Shown here: piece after piece, positions 19,111 to 28,704 of the stretch
How positions within the stretch are numbered: position 1 is the first letter of the stretch
How the letters are laid out: each line of letters opens with the position of its first letter
From: Gammaproteobacteria bacterium
GTDB lineage: Bacteria > Pseudomonadota > Gammaproteobacteria > UBA6429 > Thiohalophilaceae
Reading direction: 5' to 3'
Length of the DNA stretch: 64,000 nt
Assembly (NCBI GenBank): GCA_016125505.1
Contig: WGLP01000006.1
Location: forward strand, 1 to 64,000
Notes under the pieces: model-generated
Seen by the model: the letters and a program-made list of their open reading frames with translations, nothing else
What the model was told of the DNA's origin: nothing
The model's database searches: none
Position numbers and translations under genes: made by a program

Positions 19111-19128
19111 GTGCCTATCATCATAACA

Positions 19129-19875
19129 TCAGGACAGCTTTGCCAGAACGTCATCGGAAAAATCGGCGTTGGTATACACATTCTGGACATCATCCAGATC
19201 TTCAAGCATATCCACCAAGCGCACCACCTTTTCCGCATCTTCCAGCGCGAGTTGCACTTCTGTGGCAGCCTGCAGGGTGATTTCCGCCGCGGTGGGTTCA
19301 AAACCCGCCTGTCTCATCGCCGCATTGACCTGGTTGAATTCTTCGGGTGTCGTCCAGACCTCGAGACTGCCGTCTTCCTGGCTGGCCACGTCTTCTGCGC
19401 CCGCGTCCAGTGCAGCTTCCATGATGGCGTCCTCGTCACTGCCCGGTGCGAAACTGATAATACCGCGTTTATTGAAGAGATAGGCGACCGATCCGTCCGT
19501 CCCCAGATTGCCGCCGGTTTTACTGAAGGCGTGTCGAACATCGGACACGGTGCGGTTACGATTATCGGTCAGGCATTCCACCATCACCGCCACGCCGCCA
19601 ACGCCGTAGCCTTCATAACGCACTTCTTCGAAATTTTCCGTGTCACCGGCACCGGCGCCGCGTTTGATGGCGCGCTCGATGGTATCCCGGGTCATGTTGG
19701 CGGTAAGCGCCTTGTCGACGGCGGTACGCAGTCGGGGATTACTATCGAGATCCGCGCCCCCTACCCGCGCGGAGACGGTAATTTCACGAATGAGTTTGGT
19801 AAAGAGTTTGCCGCGTTTGGCATCCTGGGCGGCTTTGCGGTGCTTGATATTAGCCCATTTACTGTGACCCGCCAT
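19129..19875 (-). CDS. yebC: YebC/TACO1 family protein
   Basis: YebC-family proteins act as translation factors or transcriptional regulators. The true start is the ATG of [18 protein letters not shown], giving 248 residues; the frame stays open upstream but that part overlaps the neighbouring FHA gene and is not family sequence. The three-domain YebC pattern is intact ([45 protein letters not shown]). It lies 18 bases upstream of ruvC. Confidence 0.96.
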   Translation of the reverse strand: MAGHSKWANIKHRKAAQDAKRGKLFTKLIREITVSARVGGADLDSNPRLRTAVDKALTANMTRDTIERAIKRGAGAGDTENFEEVRYEGYGVGGVAVMVECLTDNRNRTVSDVRHAFSKTGGNLGTDGSVAYLFNKRGIISFAPGSDEDAIMEAALDAGAEDVASQEDGSLEVWTTPEEFNQVNAAMRQAGFEPTAAEITLQAATEVQLALEDAEKVVRLVDMLEDLDDVQNVYTNADFSDDVLAKLS

Positions 19876-19957
19876 GGCATCCTCTGGCCGTTGAAACTCA
19901 GCAGATTCTACCATTCCCCGCGCGCGGGCAGAAACGGGGGATACGAACAGCCAGTTA

Positions 19958-20308
19958 TCAGGTATCCGGCAGGTAAATGGCGGTTTCTTCGTGGCTGCCC
20001 TGGCCGCTATCGAAAATAAACGTGTGCTTGCCCACCTGGATCTTGTCGCCGTGTTTGAGCAGTTGCTTGTCGAAACCCACGCCGTTGACCAGCGTCCCGT
20101 TAGTGCTGTGCAGGTCTTCGATAAAATAGTCGAAATGCCCATCCAGATAGGCGCTTTTCTCACGAAGGAATTGCGCGTGGCGGGAGCTGACCGCGGCGTC
20201 ATCCAGCTGAATATCGTTACCGGCTTTGCGCCCCAGCGTAACCACCGGCTTGTTCAGCGGATAGTCGCGAAGATTCACGCCTTCGTGTACCAGAATCAGT
20301 TTAGCCAT
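19958..20308 (-). CDS. FHA-domain protein (single domain)
   Basis: The 116-residue protein is almost entirely one forkhead-associated domain, which binds phosphothreonine. The core is visible: [19 protein letters not shown] and [12 protein letters not shown]. It follows a two-FHA protein by 10 bases, with PP2C phosphatase and Ser/Thr kinase genes further upstream on the same strand. It is probably a phosphorylation-dependent partner of that kinase. No other domain is present. Confidence 0.9.
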   Translation of the reverse strand: MAKLILVHEGVNLRDYPLNKPVVTLGRKAGNDIQLDDAAVSSRHAQFLREKSAYLDGHFDYFIEDLHSTNGTLVNGVGFDKQLLKHGDKIQVGKHTFIFDSGQGSHEETAIYLPDT

Positions 20309-20318
20309 GGTCCTTCAA

Positions 20319-20957
20319 TCAATTACTTTCGTTAAACTGCAACTTGGTGCCTGCCACTTCGATTACATCGCCACTCTTCAATGGCAGACTTTGCGCACCG
20401 ATAGGCTGATTGTTCAGCCGCGGCGGATTATTCTTTTCGCCGACGCCGCTCATTGGCATGAGGAAAAAATTACTCCCGCGTTTGGCGATCACTGCCACTT
20501 GTATCCCCGGCGAACCCAGAGTCGTGTAAGGTTTGTTCAGGGCAATCTGCTCCCCGGTTTTCGGGCCATTGAGTACTTTAACCACACCGGCCTTCGGCGT
20601 GGCGGGGGCTTCCTCCGGTTTGGCGGCGGAAGGCGTGGTCGAGATCATCACCGTCTTGTCAAACTGTTGCGCCGCGTCATCGACGAATTTGAATTCATGG
20701 CGGCCGATACGCACGATATCACCATGATTGAGCTGTCGCTTGGTGATACGTTTGCCATTGAGGATCACTCCGTTGGTGCTGCCGAGATCTTCAACGTAGA
20801 TATGCTGCAGCTTCAGGAAGACAGCATGATCACCACTCACCGTGGGATCCTCCAGATGAATATCGTTGTGCGGTTTGCGTCCGACAGCCGTGCGTTCTTT
20901 TTCAAGTTTGTATTCGCGGATGACTGCACCGTCGTGCATCAATATCAAGCGTGCCAT
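20319..20957 (-). CDS. Double FHA-domain protein
   Basis: The 212-residue product has a canonical N-terminal FHA domain (AVGRKPHNDIHL, SGDHAVFL, DLGSTNGVILNG; about 20-95) and a C-terminal FHA-like fold (about 125-212: TTLGSPGIQVAVI, NNQPIGAQSLPLKSGDVIEVAG) that lacks the usual S-x-x-H and N-G residues. The second domain probably serves structure or protein contact rather than phosphopeptide binding. The ATG is preferred over an in-frame TTG 9 bases upstream because GGGAG is correctly spaced only for the ATG. It lies between the PP2C gene and the single-FHA gene. Confidence 0.87.
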   Translation of the reverse strand: MARLILMHDGAVIREYKLEKERTAVGRKPHNDIHLEDPTVSGDHAVFLKLQHIYVEDLGSTNGVILNGKRITKRQLNHGDIVRIGRHEFKFVDDAAQQFDKTVMISTTPSAAKPEEAPATPKAGVVKVLNGPKTGEQIALNKPYTTLGSPGIQVAVIAKRGSNFFLMPMSGVGEKNNPPRLNNQPIGAQSLPLKSGDVIEVAGTKLQFNESN

Positions 20958-20979
20958 AATCTGCAACTCCCTTTATGCG

Positions 20980-21810
20980 TTACTCACCGCTGCCATCGGT
21001 TTCGACTTCCTGGCTTTCTGTCGGGGAGAGGCCATGTTCATCGGAAAAGGCTTCATGCATGGCAACCAATATCACAGAAATGTTATCGGTGCCACCCCGC
21101 TCATTCGCCAGGTCTACCAATTGTTGAGCAGCAGTTCCCAGGCTATCCCGCTGCGTGTTGATAATGCGTACCATGTCGTTTCCATTGATTAAATCGCTCA
21201 AACCGTCCGAACAGAGCAAATACACATCATCGTTATCGATTGTTTCGGTGCGGACATCGACCTCCACGTCCGGTGCGATACCAAGCGCCCGCGTAATCAG
21301 GTTGCGACTGGAAGACAGCATTGCCTCCTCCTGACTCAGGTACCCGTTATCGATCATTTCCTGAACCAGCGAATGGTCCTGGGTCAGCTGTTTGATTTCG
21401 CCATGGCGCACGCGATAGATCCGCGAATCCCCGACATGTGCGTAGGTGACCTTGTCTTCGTGAAACAGGGTTATCACCACGGTCGTCCCCATGCCTGCGC
21501 ATTCGGTGCGGCGATTCGCCTGTTCATGAATTTCTTCATTGGCATAAATCACGGCTTCGCGCAGCGCTTCATCGCACTTAATCAGCTTGGTATCCAACAT
21601 ATCCGGGGTCAGCACGTCGAGCAACGCATCCCGAATGGCCGTCACCGCCAGTTCACTGGCAACTTCACCGGCGTTGTGTCCGCCCATGCCATCGGCGAGC
21701 ATGATCAGGCCCAGGTCGATATCCCAGCTGATGCTGTCTTCATTATGTTCACGGCTTAGGCCCACGTCGGACAGACCATACACCGCCAGTTTCATGCCAT
21801 TCGCTAACAC
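20980..21810 (-). CDS. PP2C-family Ser/Thr protein phosphatase
   Basis: It removes phosphate from Ser/Thr residues in a metal-dependent reaction and probably opposes the kinase encoded 9 bases upstream. The metal-binding acids are present: SREHNEDSIS, LADGMGGHNAGE, HVGDSRIYR, LLCSDGLSDL and GGTDNISVILV. The start is taken as GTG because AAGGGG lies 5 bases before it; an internal ATG at codon 6 is possible. The product has 276 residues and no membrane segment. Confidence 0.92.
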   Translation of the reverse strand: MLANGMKLAVYGLSDVGLSREHNEDSISWDIDLGLIMLADGMGGHNAGEVASELAVTAIRDALLDVLTPDMLDTKLIKCDEALREAVIYANEEIHEQANRRTECAGMGTTVVITLFHEDKVTYAHVGDSRIYRVRHGEIKQLTQDHSLVQEMIDNGYLSQEEAMLSSSRNLITRALGIAPDVEVDVRTETIDNDDVYLLCSDGLSDLINGNDMVRIINTQRDSLGTAAQQLVDLANERGGTDNISVILVAMHEAFSDEHGLSPTESQEVETDGSGE

Positions 21811-21819
21811 ATAAACCCC

Positions 21820-24354
21820 TTACTGCAAACGTTCCAGACAACGTTCCAACGCATTGGAAAACCGCTCGCCACTTTGAAAGCGATTTTCCGCCTCTTTTGC
21901 CAACGCCTTGTTGATGATCCGGCTGACACAGGATGGCAGGTCAGGCCGGAACAAACGCACGTCCGGGTGCTTTTCATTGGCAATCTTGTACATCAGGCTC
22001 GCCAGGGATTCACCGATAAAGGGCAATTCCCCCGTGAGCATCTGATAAATCGTCACCCCCAATGAAAACAGATCAGAGCGACCGTCCACTTTCATACCCG
22101 CCAGTTGCTCGGGCGACATATATGACGGACTGCCCAGAATGGTACCTGTTTTGGTCTTGCTTGAATCCGTGAGGAATGCCACACCAAAGTCGGTCACTTT
22201 CATCACGCCAGTCTCTCTATCATAGATGATATTGGCGGGCTTCACGTCACGGTGCACGACGCCATGACGATGGGCATAATCCAACGCATCCGCCACTTTG
22301 GCAAGCACTTGTAGCACCTCGTCGGCGGGCAATAACGTATCCGGCTTGCAATAGCTCAGCAGATTCTGGCCCTTGAGGTAGTCCATGGCGATATAGGACA
22401 GGTCCTCGTCTTCGCCTACGTCGTAGATCGTCACGATATTGGGGTGGTTCAACCGGCCGGCGGTTTCCGCTTCACGGAAGAAACGTTCCTTCACCTCGTC
22501 CAGTTTTTCCCCTTCGAATTCCTGCGAGAGCACCATCGTTTTGATGGCAACGGTACGTCCGATCTTCGGGTCCCGCCCCAGGTAGACCATGCCCATCGCA
22601 CCCCGCCCTAATTCGCGTTCGATGGTATAGCGCCCGAGCGTGGGTTTCTGGACACCGGAGTTTTCCAGGATCAAGGTGGAACTCAGATTCGCGGCGGTAT
22701 TGGGCGTCATGGCAAAGGCGTGTGAAGCCTGCTTGGTGCGCTTGATGCGATCGCCGATGTCGCGAAAATCCGGATCGAGTGATTCGATATATTCAAACAC
22801 CGCCACACCCTTGTTGTACTGGCGTTTGCGTTCGTAATCCAGACCCAGGTTGTACATGTACTCCAACACCGTCTCCGAGGTCGCGCATTTACGATAACGT
22901 TCGAATGCCTGGTCCAGTTGACCCTGGGTATGAAAGGATTGGCCCAGCAACAAATTGGCGTTGGACAATTCTGTCTGGATGCGGCCAACACTGCCGGACA
23001 GGATATGTTTGAAACTCAACAGCAAGTGACCGACCACCAGTGCCAGCAAAGGCACCATCAGCGGTATCCAGGTGGACTGGCCAATCATCAAAATAAAGTG
23101 TGCATTCAGGATACCCAGCACCAACACAATACTGAAGGCCAGTCCGGTGCTGAAACGCAGGCGCGGCAGCACGAACATCAGATAGATACCGACGAACAAC
23201 AAGACCGCCGTTTGCACCCACACGCCCCACGCGGGCACATGATACAAGTCACTGTTCAGCATACTGGACACGACGTGCGCGGTGAAAATCGCCGGCGGCA
23301 TGTCCACGCCGATAGGCGACGCTAACTGCGCAGTTTGTTGACGCGCGGTGAAGCCAATAATGACGGCTTTTTCATTGAAGGCCTTGGCTGGGACTTTATT
23401 GTTGAGCACATCGAGGATGGAATAGACCTTGAAGGCAGGCTGACCGCCCTTGCCACGGTAAAAATACGGATACACCCGGAATTTCTTGTCAGTGTCGATC
23501 GCCGTATTGGCAATCGTAATGGCGTCTCCCAGCCTGGCCTTGATGTTTTCCGCGGTCAGACGTAGATAGCGCGCGACGATCATCAGGGAGAACGAGGGAA
23601 TGAAATCTTTACCATACTGGATCAACAGCGGTTCACGCCTCGCCTGCTCCTGACGGTTCAGTCCGGTATTGAGCAGACCGATAGCGGTGACGTAACGCGA
23701 CAACTCCTGTATGGGCGGATAGATGCTATCAGCAATCGGAACCGGGTTAGACAGGAAGATGTTGGTAAACCAGTTGCGTTTCTTTGGCAGGTTATCGACG
23801 CTCACCGTGAAGCGCGCAAGATGATCGGCAATCTGCATATCTCTCGGGAAATCGGTCATTGCCAGATCGTAAGGCACGGCAAGTACCACCGGCCCGGCGC
23901 GTTGCAAACTATTGGCAAAAATGCGATCGGTATCCAGACTGTCTTCAGCCTGGCGAATCATGCGCAGCCATTGCCGGTTAGGGCTTTTGCTCTGCTCGAT
24001 GGCATCTTTTAACTGCTCGATCTGATGCAGCCCGTATGTGCTTTGGCGGGTATCAAATGGCACGGCATAGCCTATTACCGCGGGCGACGCGGACGAGATG
24101 GTATCCGTCACCTTTGCCAGCATATCCCGTGGCCAGGGCCAGCTGCCTAACTCCTGGATCGCCGCATCGTCGATCGCTACAACCACGACATTAGGATTTG
24201 CAGGACGCGACGACGTGAAGCGCACGCCCATGTCGTACGCCTGCCAATCGAAAACACGTAATTCGTTACCGACGACACCCAGCAGCAAAAATATCAGGGT
24301 GACAGCAAGCCCGATAAACCAATCCGATTTCCAATAGCTTGGTATCTTTAACAA
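21820..24354 (-). CDS. CHASE2-domain membrane Ser/Thr protein kinase
   Basis: The 844-residue sensor kinase has an N-terminal membrane helix (about 13-33), a large extracytoplasmic CHASE2 domain (about 35-355, including VVVVAIDDAAIQELGSWPW), a cluster of three membrane helices (about 375-450), a cytoplasmic TPR-like stretch (about 475-540) and a C-terminal Hanks-type kinase domain (about 575-840). Kinase residues are intact: GRGAMGMVYLG, VAIKTM lysine, VVHRDVKPANI, TDFGVAF and SPSYMSPEQLAG. Placing the kinase after CHASE2 is unlike the PASTA kinases. PP2C and FHA genes follow, making a signalling operon. The external signal is unknown. Confidence 0.92.
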   Translation of the reverse strand: MLKIPSYWKSDWFIGLAVTLIFLLLGVVGNELRVFDWQAYDMGVRFTSSRPANPNVVVVAIDDAAIQELGSWPWPRDMLAKVTDTISSASPAVIGYAVPFDTRQSTYGLHQIEQLKDAIEQSKSPNRQWLRMIRQAEDSLDTDRIFANSLQRAGPVVLAVPYDLAMTDFPRDMQIADHLARFTVSVDNLPKKRNWFTNIFLSNPVPIADSIYPPIQELSRYVTAIGLLNTGLNRQEQARREPLLIQYGKDFIPSFSLMIVARYLRLTAENIKARLGDAITIANTAIDTDKKFRVYPYFYRGKGGQPAFKVYSILDVLNNKVPAKAFNEKAVIIGFTARQQTAQLASPIGVDMPPAIFTAHVVSSMLNSDLYHVPAWGVWVQTAVLLFVGIYLMFVLPRLRFSTGLAFSIVLVLGILNAHFILMIGQSTWIPLMVPLLALVVGHLLLSFKHILSGSVGRIQTELSNANLLLGQSFHTQGQLDQAFERYRKCATSETVLEYMYNLGLDYERKRQYNKGVAVFEYIESLDPDFRDIGDRIKRTKQASHAFAMTPNTAANLSSTLILENSGVQKPTLGRYTIERELGRGAMGMVYLGRDPKIGRTVAIKTMVLSQEFEGEKLDEVKERFFREAETAGRLNHPNIVTIYDVGEDEDLSYIAMDYLKGQNLLSYCKPDTLLPADEVLQVLAKVADALDYAHRHGVVHRDVKPANIIYDRETGVMKVTDFGVAFLTDSSKTKTGTILGSPSYMSPEQLAGMKVDGRSDLFSLGVTIYQMLTGELPFIGESLASLMYKIANEKHPDVRLFRPDLPSCVSRIINKALAKEAENRFQSGERFSNALERCLERLQ

Positions 24355-24549
24355 GCGTTACCCTTTTTCTCAGATGCACAGTAGTCTGCAGACACCGCAT
24401 TTAGAATGAGAATGGCTGACAACATCCGAAGTTAATCCACTGATAAATATAGTTTTTCTATTTAACAAACACAACGCAAACCGTATCCAGGATTATATCG
24501 GCAGTGCGTGGCGCGGCATAAGTCGGCCGCGTGACAGCACGTGGAGCGG

Positions 24550-26334
24550 TCAGGATTCAGCCACTTTGGGTGGATTCCGCAGTTTGATATGCAGTTCCCG
24601 CAGTTGACGTTCTGACACCGGCGACGGGGCCTGGGTCAGCAGACAGGCAGCCGTCTGGGTCTTGGGGAACGCCATGACATCACGGATGGTATGCGCGCCG
24701 GCCATGAGCATGACCAGTCGATCCAGGCCGAAGGCGATACCACCGTGCGGCGGGCAACCGTAGCTAAGCGCATCGAGCAGGAAGCCGAATTTCTCCCGGG
24801 CCTCCTCGTCGCTGATGCCCAGCAGGGAGAAGACCTTTTCCTGTACCTCGGTCCGGTAAATACGCATGGAGCCACCACCCACTTCGGTACCATTCAGGAC
24901 CATGTCATAGGCGCGGGACTGGCAGTTACCCGGGTCAGAGGCCAGGCGCTCCAGATCACTCTCTTTGGGCGAGGTGAAGGGATGATGCAGGGATACCCAG
25001 CGTTTCTCGCCTTCGTCCCATTCGAACATGGGAAAATCCACGACCCAGAGCGGGGCCCAGGTCTGGTTCAGCAGGCCGCGATCGTGGCCGAGCTTCACCC
25101 GCAGGGCGCCGAGGGCTTCATTGACGATCTTGGCCTTGTCGGCGCCGAAGAAGATCAAATCCCCGGTCTGGGCGCCGGTGCGTTCGAGAATGGCAGCGAT
25201 CGCCTCGTCGGTAAGGAATTTGAGGATGGGCGACTGTAAACCTTCCTTGCCCTTCGCCAAGTCATTGACCTTGATGTAGGCCAGACCCTTGGCGCCATAG
25301 ATGCCGACAAAGGCCGTGTATTCATCGATTTCCTTGCGGGTCAACTCGCTTCCCTGCGGCAGGCACAGGGCTGCCACACGCCCCTGAGGGTCCTTGGCCG
25401 GGCCGCTGAAGACCTTGAACTCGACCCCGGCCAGCACGTCCGCGATATCCACCAGTTCCAGGGGGATACGCAGGTCAGGCTTGTCCGAGGCATAGCGGCG
25501 CATGGCTTCGGCATAGGTCATCTGCGGGAACGGATTGGGCAGGCTGATGCCCAGGGTCTTCTGGAATACCAGGCGGATCATGTCTTCCATCAGTGACATG
25601 ATCTGGGCTTCGCTCAAAAACGAGGTCTCGATATCCAGCTGGGTGAATTCCGGCTGCCGATCGGCGCGCAGGTCCTCGTCGCGGAAACAACGCACAATCT
25701 GGTAATACCGGTCGATGCCAGCCACCATGAGTAACTGCTTGAAAATCTGGGGCGACTGCGGCAAGGCGAAAAAGGAACCGTCGTGGGTCCGGCTGGGGAC
25801 CAGATAATCGCGCGCCCCTTCCGGTGTGGCCTTGGTGAGCATCGGTGTCTCGACGTCCATGAAACCGTTGGCATCCAGATACTGACGCAACACGCGTGCG
25901 ACTTCGGAACGCAGTTTAAGCCGGGCCAGCATCTCGGGCCGACGCAGATCGAAATAGCGGAATTTCAGGCGATTTTCTTCCGAAACCGTGTCATCGTCGA
26001 GCATGAATGGGGGCGTCTGCGAGCGGTTCAAAATCGCCAGGCCCGTCCCGAGGATTTCGATCTCGCCCGTGGTCAGATTGGGGTTAATGGTGCCTTCGGG
26101 GCGACGCCGCACCCGGCCCGTCACCTGTAATACGAACTCATTCCGAACCCGTTCCGCGACGGCAAAGATATCCGGCTGGTCCGGATCATAGACGACCTGC
26201 ACCATACCTTCGCGATCGCGCAGGTCGACAAAAATGACGCCACCATGGTCGCGGCGGCGATGGACCCAGCCACAAACCGTGACAGTCTGGTCGATATGTT
26301 CGGCGGTTACCTCGCCGCAATAATGGGTACGCAT
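24550..26334 (-). CDS. aspS: Aspartyl-tRNA synthetase
   Basis: A class II synthetase that charges tRNA-Asp. The 594-residue protein has the N-terminal OB-fold ([26 protein letters not shown]), motif 2 ([20 protein letters not shown]), the bacterial GAD insertion domain and motif 3 ([15 protein letters not shown]). The 195 bases between it and the kinase gene contain no gene or clear signal. The FmdB-type gene lies about 100 bases upstream. Confidence 0.98.
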   Translation of the reverse strand: MRTHYCGEVTAEHIDQTVTVCGWVHRRRDHGGVIFVDLRDREGMVQVVYDPDQPDIFAVAERVRNEFVLQVTGRVRRRPEGTINPNLTTGEIEILGTGLAILNRSQTPPFMLDDDTVSEENRLKFRYFDLRRPEMLARLKLRSEVARVLRQYLDANGFMDVETPMLTKATPEGARDYLVPSRTHDGSFFALPQSPQIFKQLLMVAGIDRYYQIVRCFRDEDLRADRQPEFTQLDIETSFLSEAQIMSLMEDMIRLVFQKTLGISLPNPFPQMTYAEAMRRYASDKPDLRIPLELVDIADVLAGVEFKVFSGPAKDPQGRVAALCLPQGSELTRKEIDEYTAFVGIYGAKGLAYIKVNDLAKGKEGLQSPILKFLTDEAIAAILERTGAQTGDLIFFGADKAKIVNEALGALRVKLGHDRGLLNQTWAPLWVVDFPMFEWDEGEKRWVSLHHPFTSPKESDLERLASDPGNCQSRAYDMVLNGTEVGGGSMRIYRTEVQEKVFSLLGISDEEAREKFGFLLDALSYGCPPHGGIAFGLDRLVMLMAGAHTIRDVMAFPKTQTAACLLTQAPSPVSERQLRELHIKLRNPPKVAES

Positions 26335-26435
26335 GAATCTGACTTGGGCTTGTTGATGACAAAGCGGGGCATGTTAAGGCCTGCTCTGTCGTCACGCAAG
26401 CACTTAACGGGCTGTGTCACTAAACAAGGCGATGC

Positions 26436-26720
26436 CTAGTCGGACGAGGATTTCTTGTCGCTGGCGGCCGGCTTTTTCTCGTCTTTGCCCGTCGAGGACG
26501 AGCCTGTCCCGCCACTCCCGGTCACATTCTTTTTATTACCGGTTTTGAAATCCGTCTCGTACCAGCCACCGCCCTTGAGGCGAAAACCGGCCGCGGAGAC
26601 CAGTTTCTGCAAGGCCATCTCGTTGCAATGCGGGCACTCGACCAGAGGTGGATCTGACACCTTTTGCAGCTTTTCCAGGGTATGCCCACAGGCGGAACAC
26701 ACATATTCGTAAATCGGCAT
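26436..26720 (-). CDS. FmdB-family zinc-ribbon protein
   Basis: A small 94-residue protein starting MPIYEYVCSACGHTLE. Two CxxC pairs (CSAC, CPHC) form a zinc ribbon, and the C-terminal third is a low-complexity tail rich in G, S and K. GAGG lies 6 bases before this ATG; a longer frame upstream lacks family sequence. FmdB-like genes often precede aspS in gammaproteobacteria. Its exact role is not known. Confidence 0.9.
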   Translation of the reverse strand: MPIYEYVCSACGHTLEKLQKVSDPPLVECPHCNEMALQKLVSAAGFRLKGGGWYETDFKTGNKKNVTGSGGTGSSSTGKDEKKPAASDKKSSSD

Positions 26721-26780
26721 AACAACCTCAAACAGTCTCAGGCAAAATCGAACCGACAATGTGGCCACGCCACCATAATT

Positions 26781-27056
26781 TCAACCCAGGCCCAAGTCAT
26801 TGGATGCCTGATGGGATGTCCGCTCCTCCGCCCTGCGCACCCTTTCCAGCAGTTTGAGCAGACGCTGGTGTTCGTCATCTGCCTGGCCACTGTGCAGGAA
26901 GCGCTCAACGGCATGCAGCACCTCTTCGAGATAGGTAAGGCGGTAATCGTGACTCAGTAAACTCTTGGCGATGAATTGCGGGTCCTTGCCCGTTTCGCGC
27001 ATGCGTTTCGCCAGCGCGAGGGCTGACTGCAGTTCTTCCGGGGTGGGTTTTGACAT
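26781..27056 (-). CDS. Hypothetical 91-residue helical protein
   Basis: I do not recognise this protein. It is predicted to be mostly helical and charged (ELQSALALAKRMRETGKDP, LEEVLHAVERFLHSGQ, LLKLLERVRRAEE), with no signal peptide, membrane segment or metal motif. It lies upstream of the FmdB gene on the same strand and diverges from the DUF1614 gene. Codon use is like its neighbours, and I think the frame is real. Confidence 0.65.
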   Translation of the reverse strand: MSKPTPEELQSALALAKRMRETGKDPQFIAKSLLSHDYRLTYLEEVLHAVERFLHSGQADDEHQRLLKLLERVRRAEERTSHQASNDLGLG

Positions 27057-27098
27057 CCGTCCTCGCCTGAGTGTTATTGCCGGGGAGTGATCGATACA

Positions 27099-27791
27099 AT
27101 GAATATTAGAGTCATCACCAATCTGAATGCAATGCGTATTCCACCTTCGCCGATCCAGATCGTCCTGTTTGTCTTTGTACTGATTCTGCTATTCACCCTG
27201 GTGCAGATCGGTCTGCTGCATATCGCGGCGGAGAAGTTGGGGATCCATTTCGGCACGGCGCTGTTTGCCCTGTTCGTGTGTCTCCTGGGCAGTGTGATCA
27301 ATCTGCCCCTGTTCACCCTGCCACTCCCACCGGACAGCACACCGCCGCCCTACACCGGCTGGTTGTTAGGATCGACACAACCACGTCCCGATCGTGTCAT
27401 CGTTGCCGTGAACCTGGGCGGTGCGATCATGCCAATCCTGTTCTCCGTGTATTTGATGACGCGCATCGAACTGGGACCCTTACCCGTGTTGCTGGCAACG
27501 GCCATGGTGAGCGCGATCAGTTATCTACTTAGCCGACCGATCCCCGGGCTCGGTATCGCCATGCCTGTCTTCATTCCTCCCATGGCGGCAGCCATATGCG
27601 CCTTTATTTTTGCACCTGCGCATAGCGCGGCCCTGGCCTATATCAGCGGAACCTTCGGCGTCATCATCGGCGCCGACCTCCTGCGTTTGAAAGAAGCGCA
27701 GCGTCTAGGCGCACGGGTGGTTTCCATTGGCGGTGCCGGTACCTTTGATGGTATTTTTCTGACCGGTATCGTTGCCGTATTGCTTGCATAG
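27099..27791 (+). CDS. DUF1614 family integral membrane protein
   Basis: The product (230 residues from the ATG; an in-frame GTG 12 bases earlier overlaps the ribosome site) has about seven hydrophobic segments. The pattern VCLLGSVINLPLF, VIVAVNLGGAIMPILFSVYL and SIGGAGTFDGIFLTGIVAVLLA is typical of the DUF1614 family, which has no established function. The SDR gene follows 17 bases later on the same strand. Confidence 0.8.
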   Translation: MNIRVITNLNAMRIPPSPIQIVLFVFVLILLFTLVQIGLLHIAAEKLGIHFGTALFALFVCLLGSVINLPLFTLPLPPDSTPPPYTGWLLGSTQPRPDRVIVAVNLGGAIMPILFSVYLMTRIELGPLPVLLATAMVSAISYLLSRPIPGLGIAMPVFIPPMAAAICAFIFAPAHSAALAYISGTFGVIIGADLLRLKEAQRLGARVVSIGGAGTFDGIFLTGIVAVLLA

Positions 27792-27808
27792 CTTCCTGCG
27801 ATTTATCA

Positions 27809-28645
27809 ATGACCAAAAACAAAAGTATTCTTATTACCGGTTGCTCCAGCGGTATCGGACTGTGTGTCGCGCAAGGCCTGCACGCGCGCGGATATCAGGT
27901 ATTCGCCACGGCACGCAAACGTGATGACGTGCAAAATCTCAAGGACATGGGCCTGACCAGTTTTCATCTGGATCTGGACGATTCCAGTACCATCAAGAAT
28001 GCCGTCAAGGCCGTGCTACAGGAAACCGGCGGCACCCTTTATGCGTTATTCAACAACGGTGCCTATGGCCAGGCCGGTGCCGTGGAAGATCTGCGGCGCG
28101 AGGTTATGCGGGACCAGTTTGAAACCAACTTTTTTGGTTGGCTGGAATTGACCAATGCCGTCATCCCGGTCATGCGTCGGCAGGGTTACGGTCGCATCAT
28201 TCAAAACAGCTCCGTGCTCGGCCTGGTCGGCATGCCTTACCGTGGCGCCTATATCGCCAGTAAATTCGCACTGGAAGGCCTGACCGACACCTTACGGCTG
28301 GAATTGAAAATGACCAGTAAGGACATTTATGTCAGCCTGATCGAACCCGGACCGATCCTGAGCCGGTTCCGCCACAATTCCTGGATGGCGCTGGAACAGA
28401 ACATCGATATTGAGCAGAGCATCCATCGCGAACTTTATGTGCGCACCATCGATCGGTTAAGCAAGGAAGGGCCTGCCGTGCCGTTCACCCTCCCACCCGA
28501 AGCGGTACTGTCCCGGGTGATCAAAATCCTGGAGTCACCCAGGCCAAAACCCCGCTATTACGTCACAGTACCGACGTACCTGTTCGGTTATCTTCGTCGG
28601 TTCCTGCCGCAACGAGTACTGGATAATATTCTCAAACGCTACTGA
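27809..28645 (+). CDS. Short-chain dehydrogenase/reductase
   Basis: A classical SDR oxidoreductase of 278 residues with the nucleotide-binding motif ITGCSSGIGLCVAQ, the NNGAYGQ strand, the catalytic serine (NSSVLGLVG) and YxxxK (YIASKFALEG). The substrate is unknown; similar proteins act on sterol- or lipid-like compounds. It follows the DUF1614 gene closely. Confidence 0.9.
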   Translation: MTKNKSILITGCSSGIGLCVAQGLHARGYQVFATARKRDDVQNLKDMGLTSFHLDLDDSSTIKNAVKAVLQETGGTLYALFNNGAYGQAGAVEDLRREVMRDQFETNFFGWLELTNAVIPVMRRQGYGRIIQNSSVLGLVGMPYRGAYIASKFALEGLTDTLRLELKMTSKDIYVSLIEPGPILSRFRHNSWMALEQNIDIEQSIHRELYVRTIDRLSKEGPAVPFTLPPEAVLSRVIKILESPRPKPRYYVTVPTYLFGYLRRFLPQRVLDNILKRY

Positions 28646-28704
28646 AAATTGGTGTGATTGGGAAAATGCGCTATGCTATGGGCACAATTAGAACGGGCTA
28701 GACT

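Noticed and set aside
24355..24549. Possible small RNA or riboswitch between the CHASE2 kinase gene and aspS
   Set aside because: No convincing fold or terminator could be seen by eye; it was left as plain intergenic sequence.
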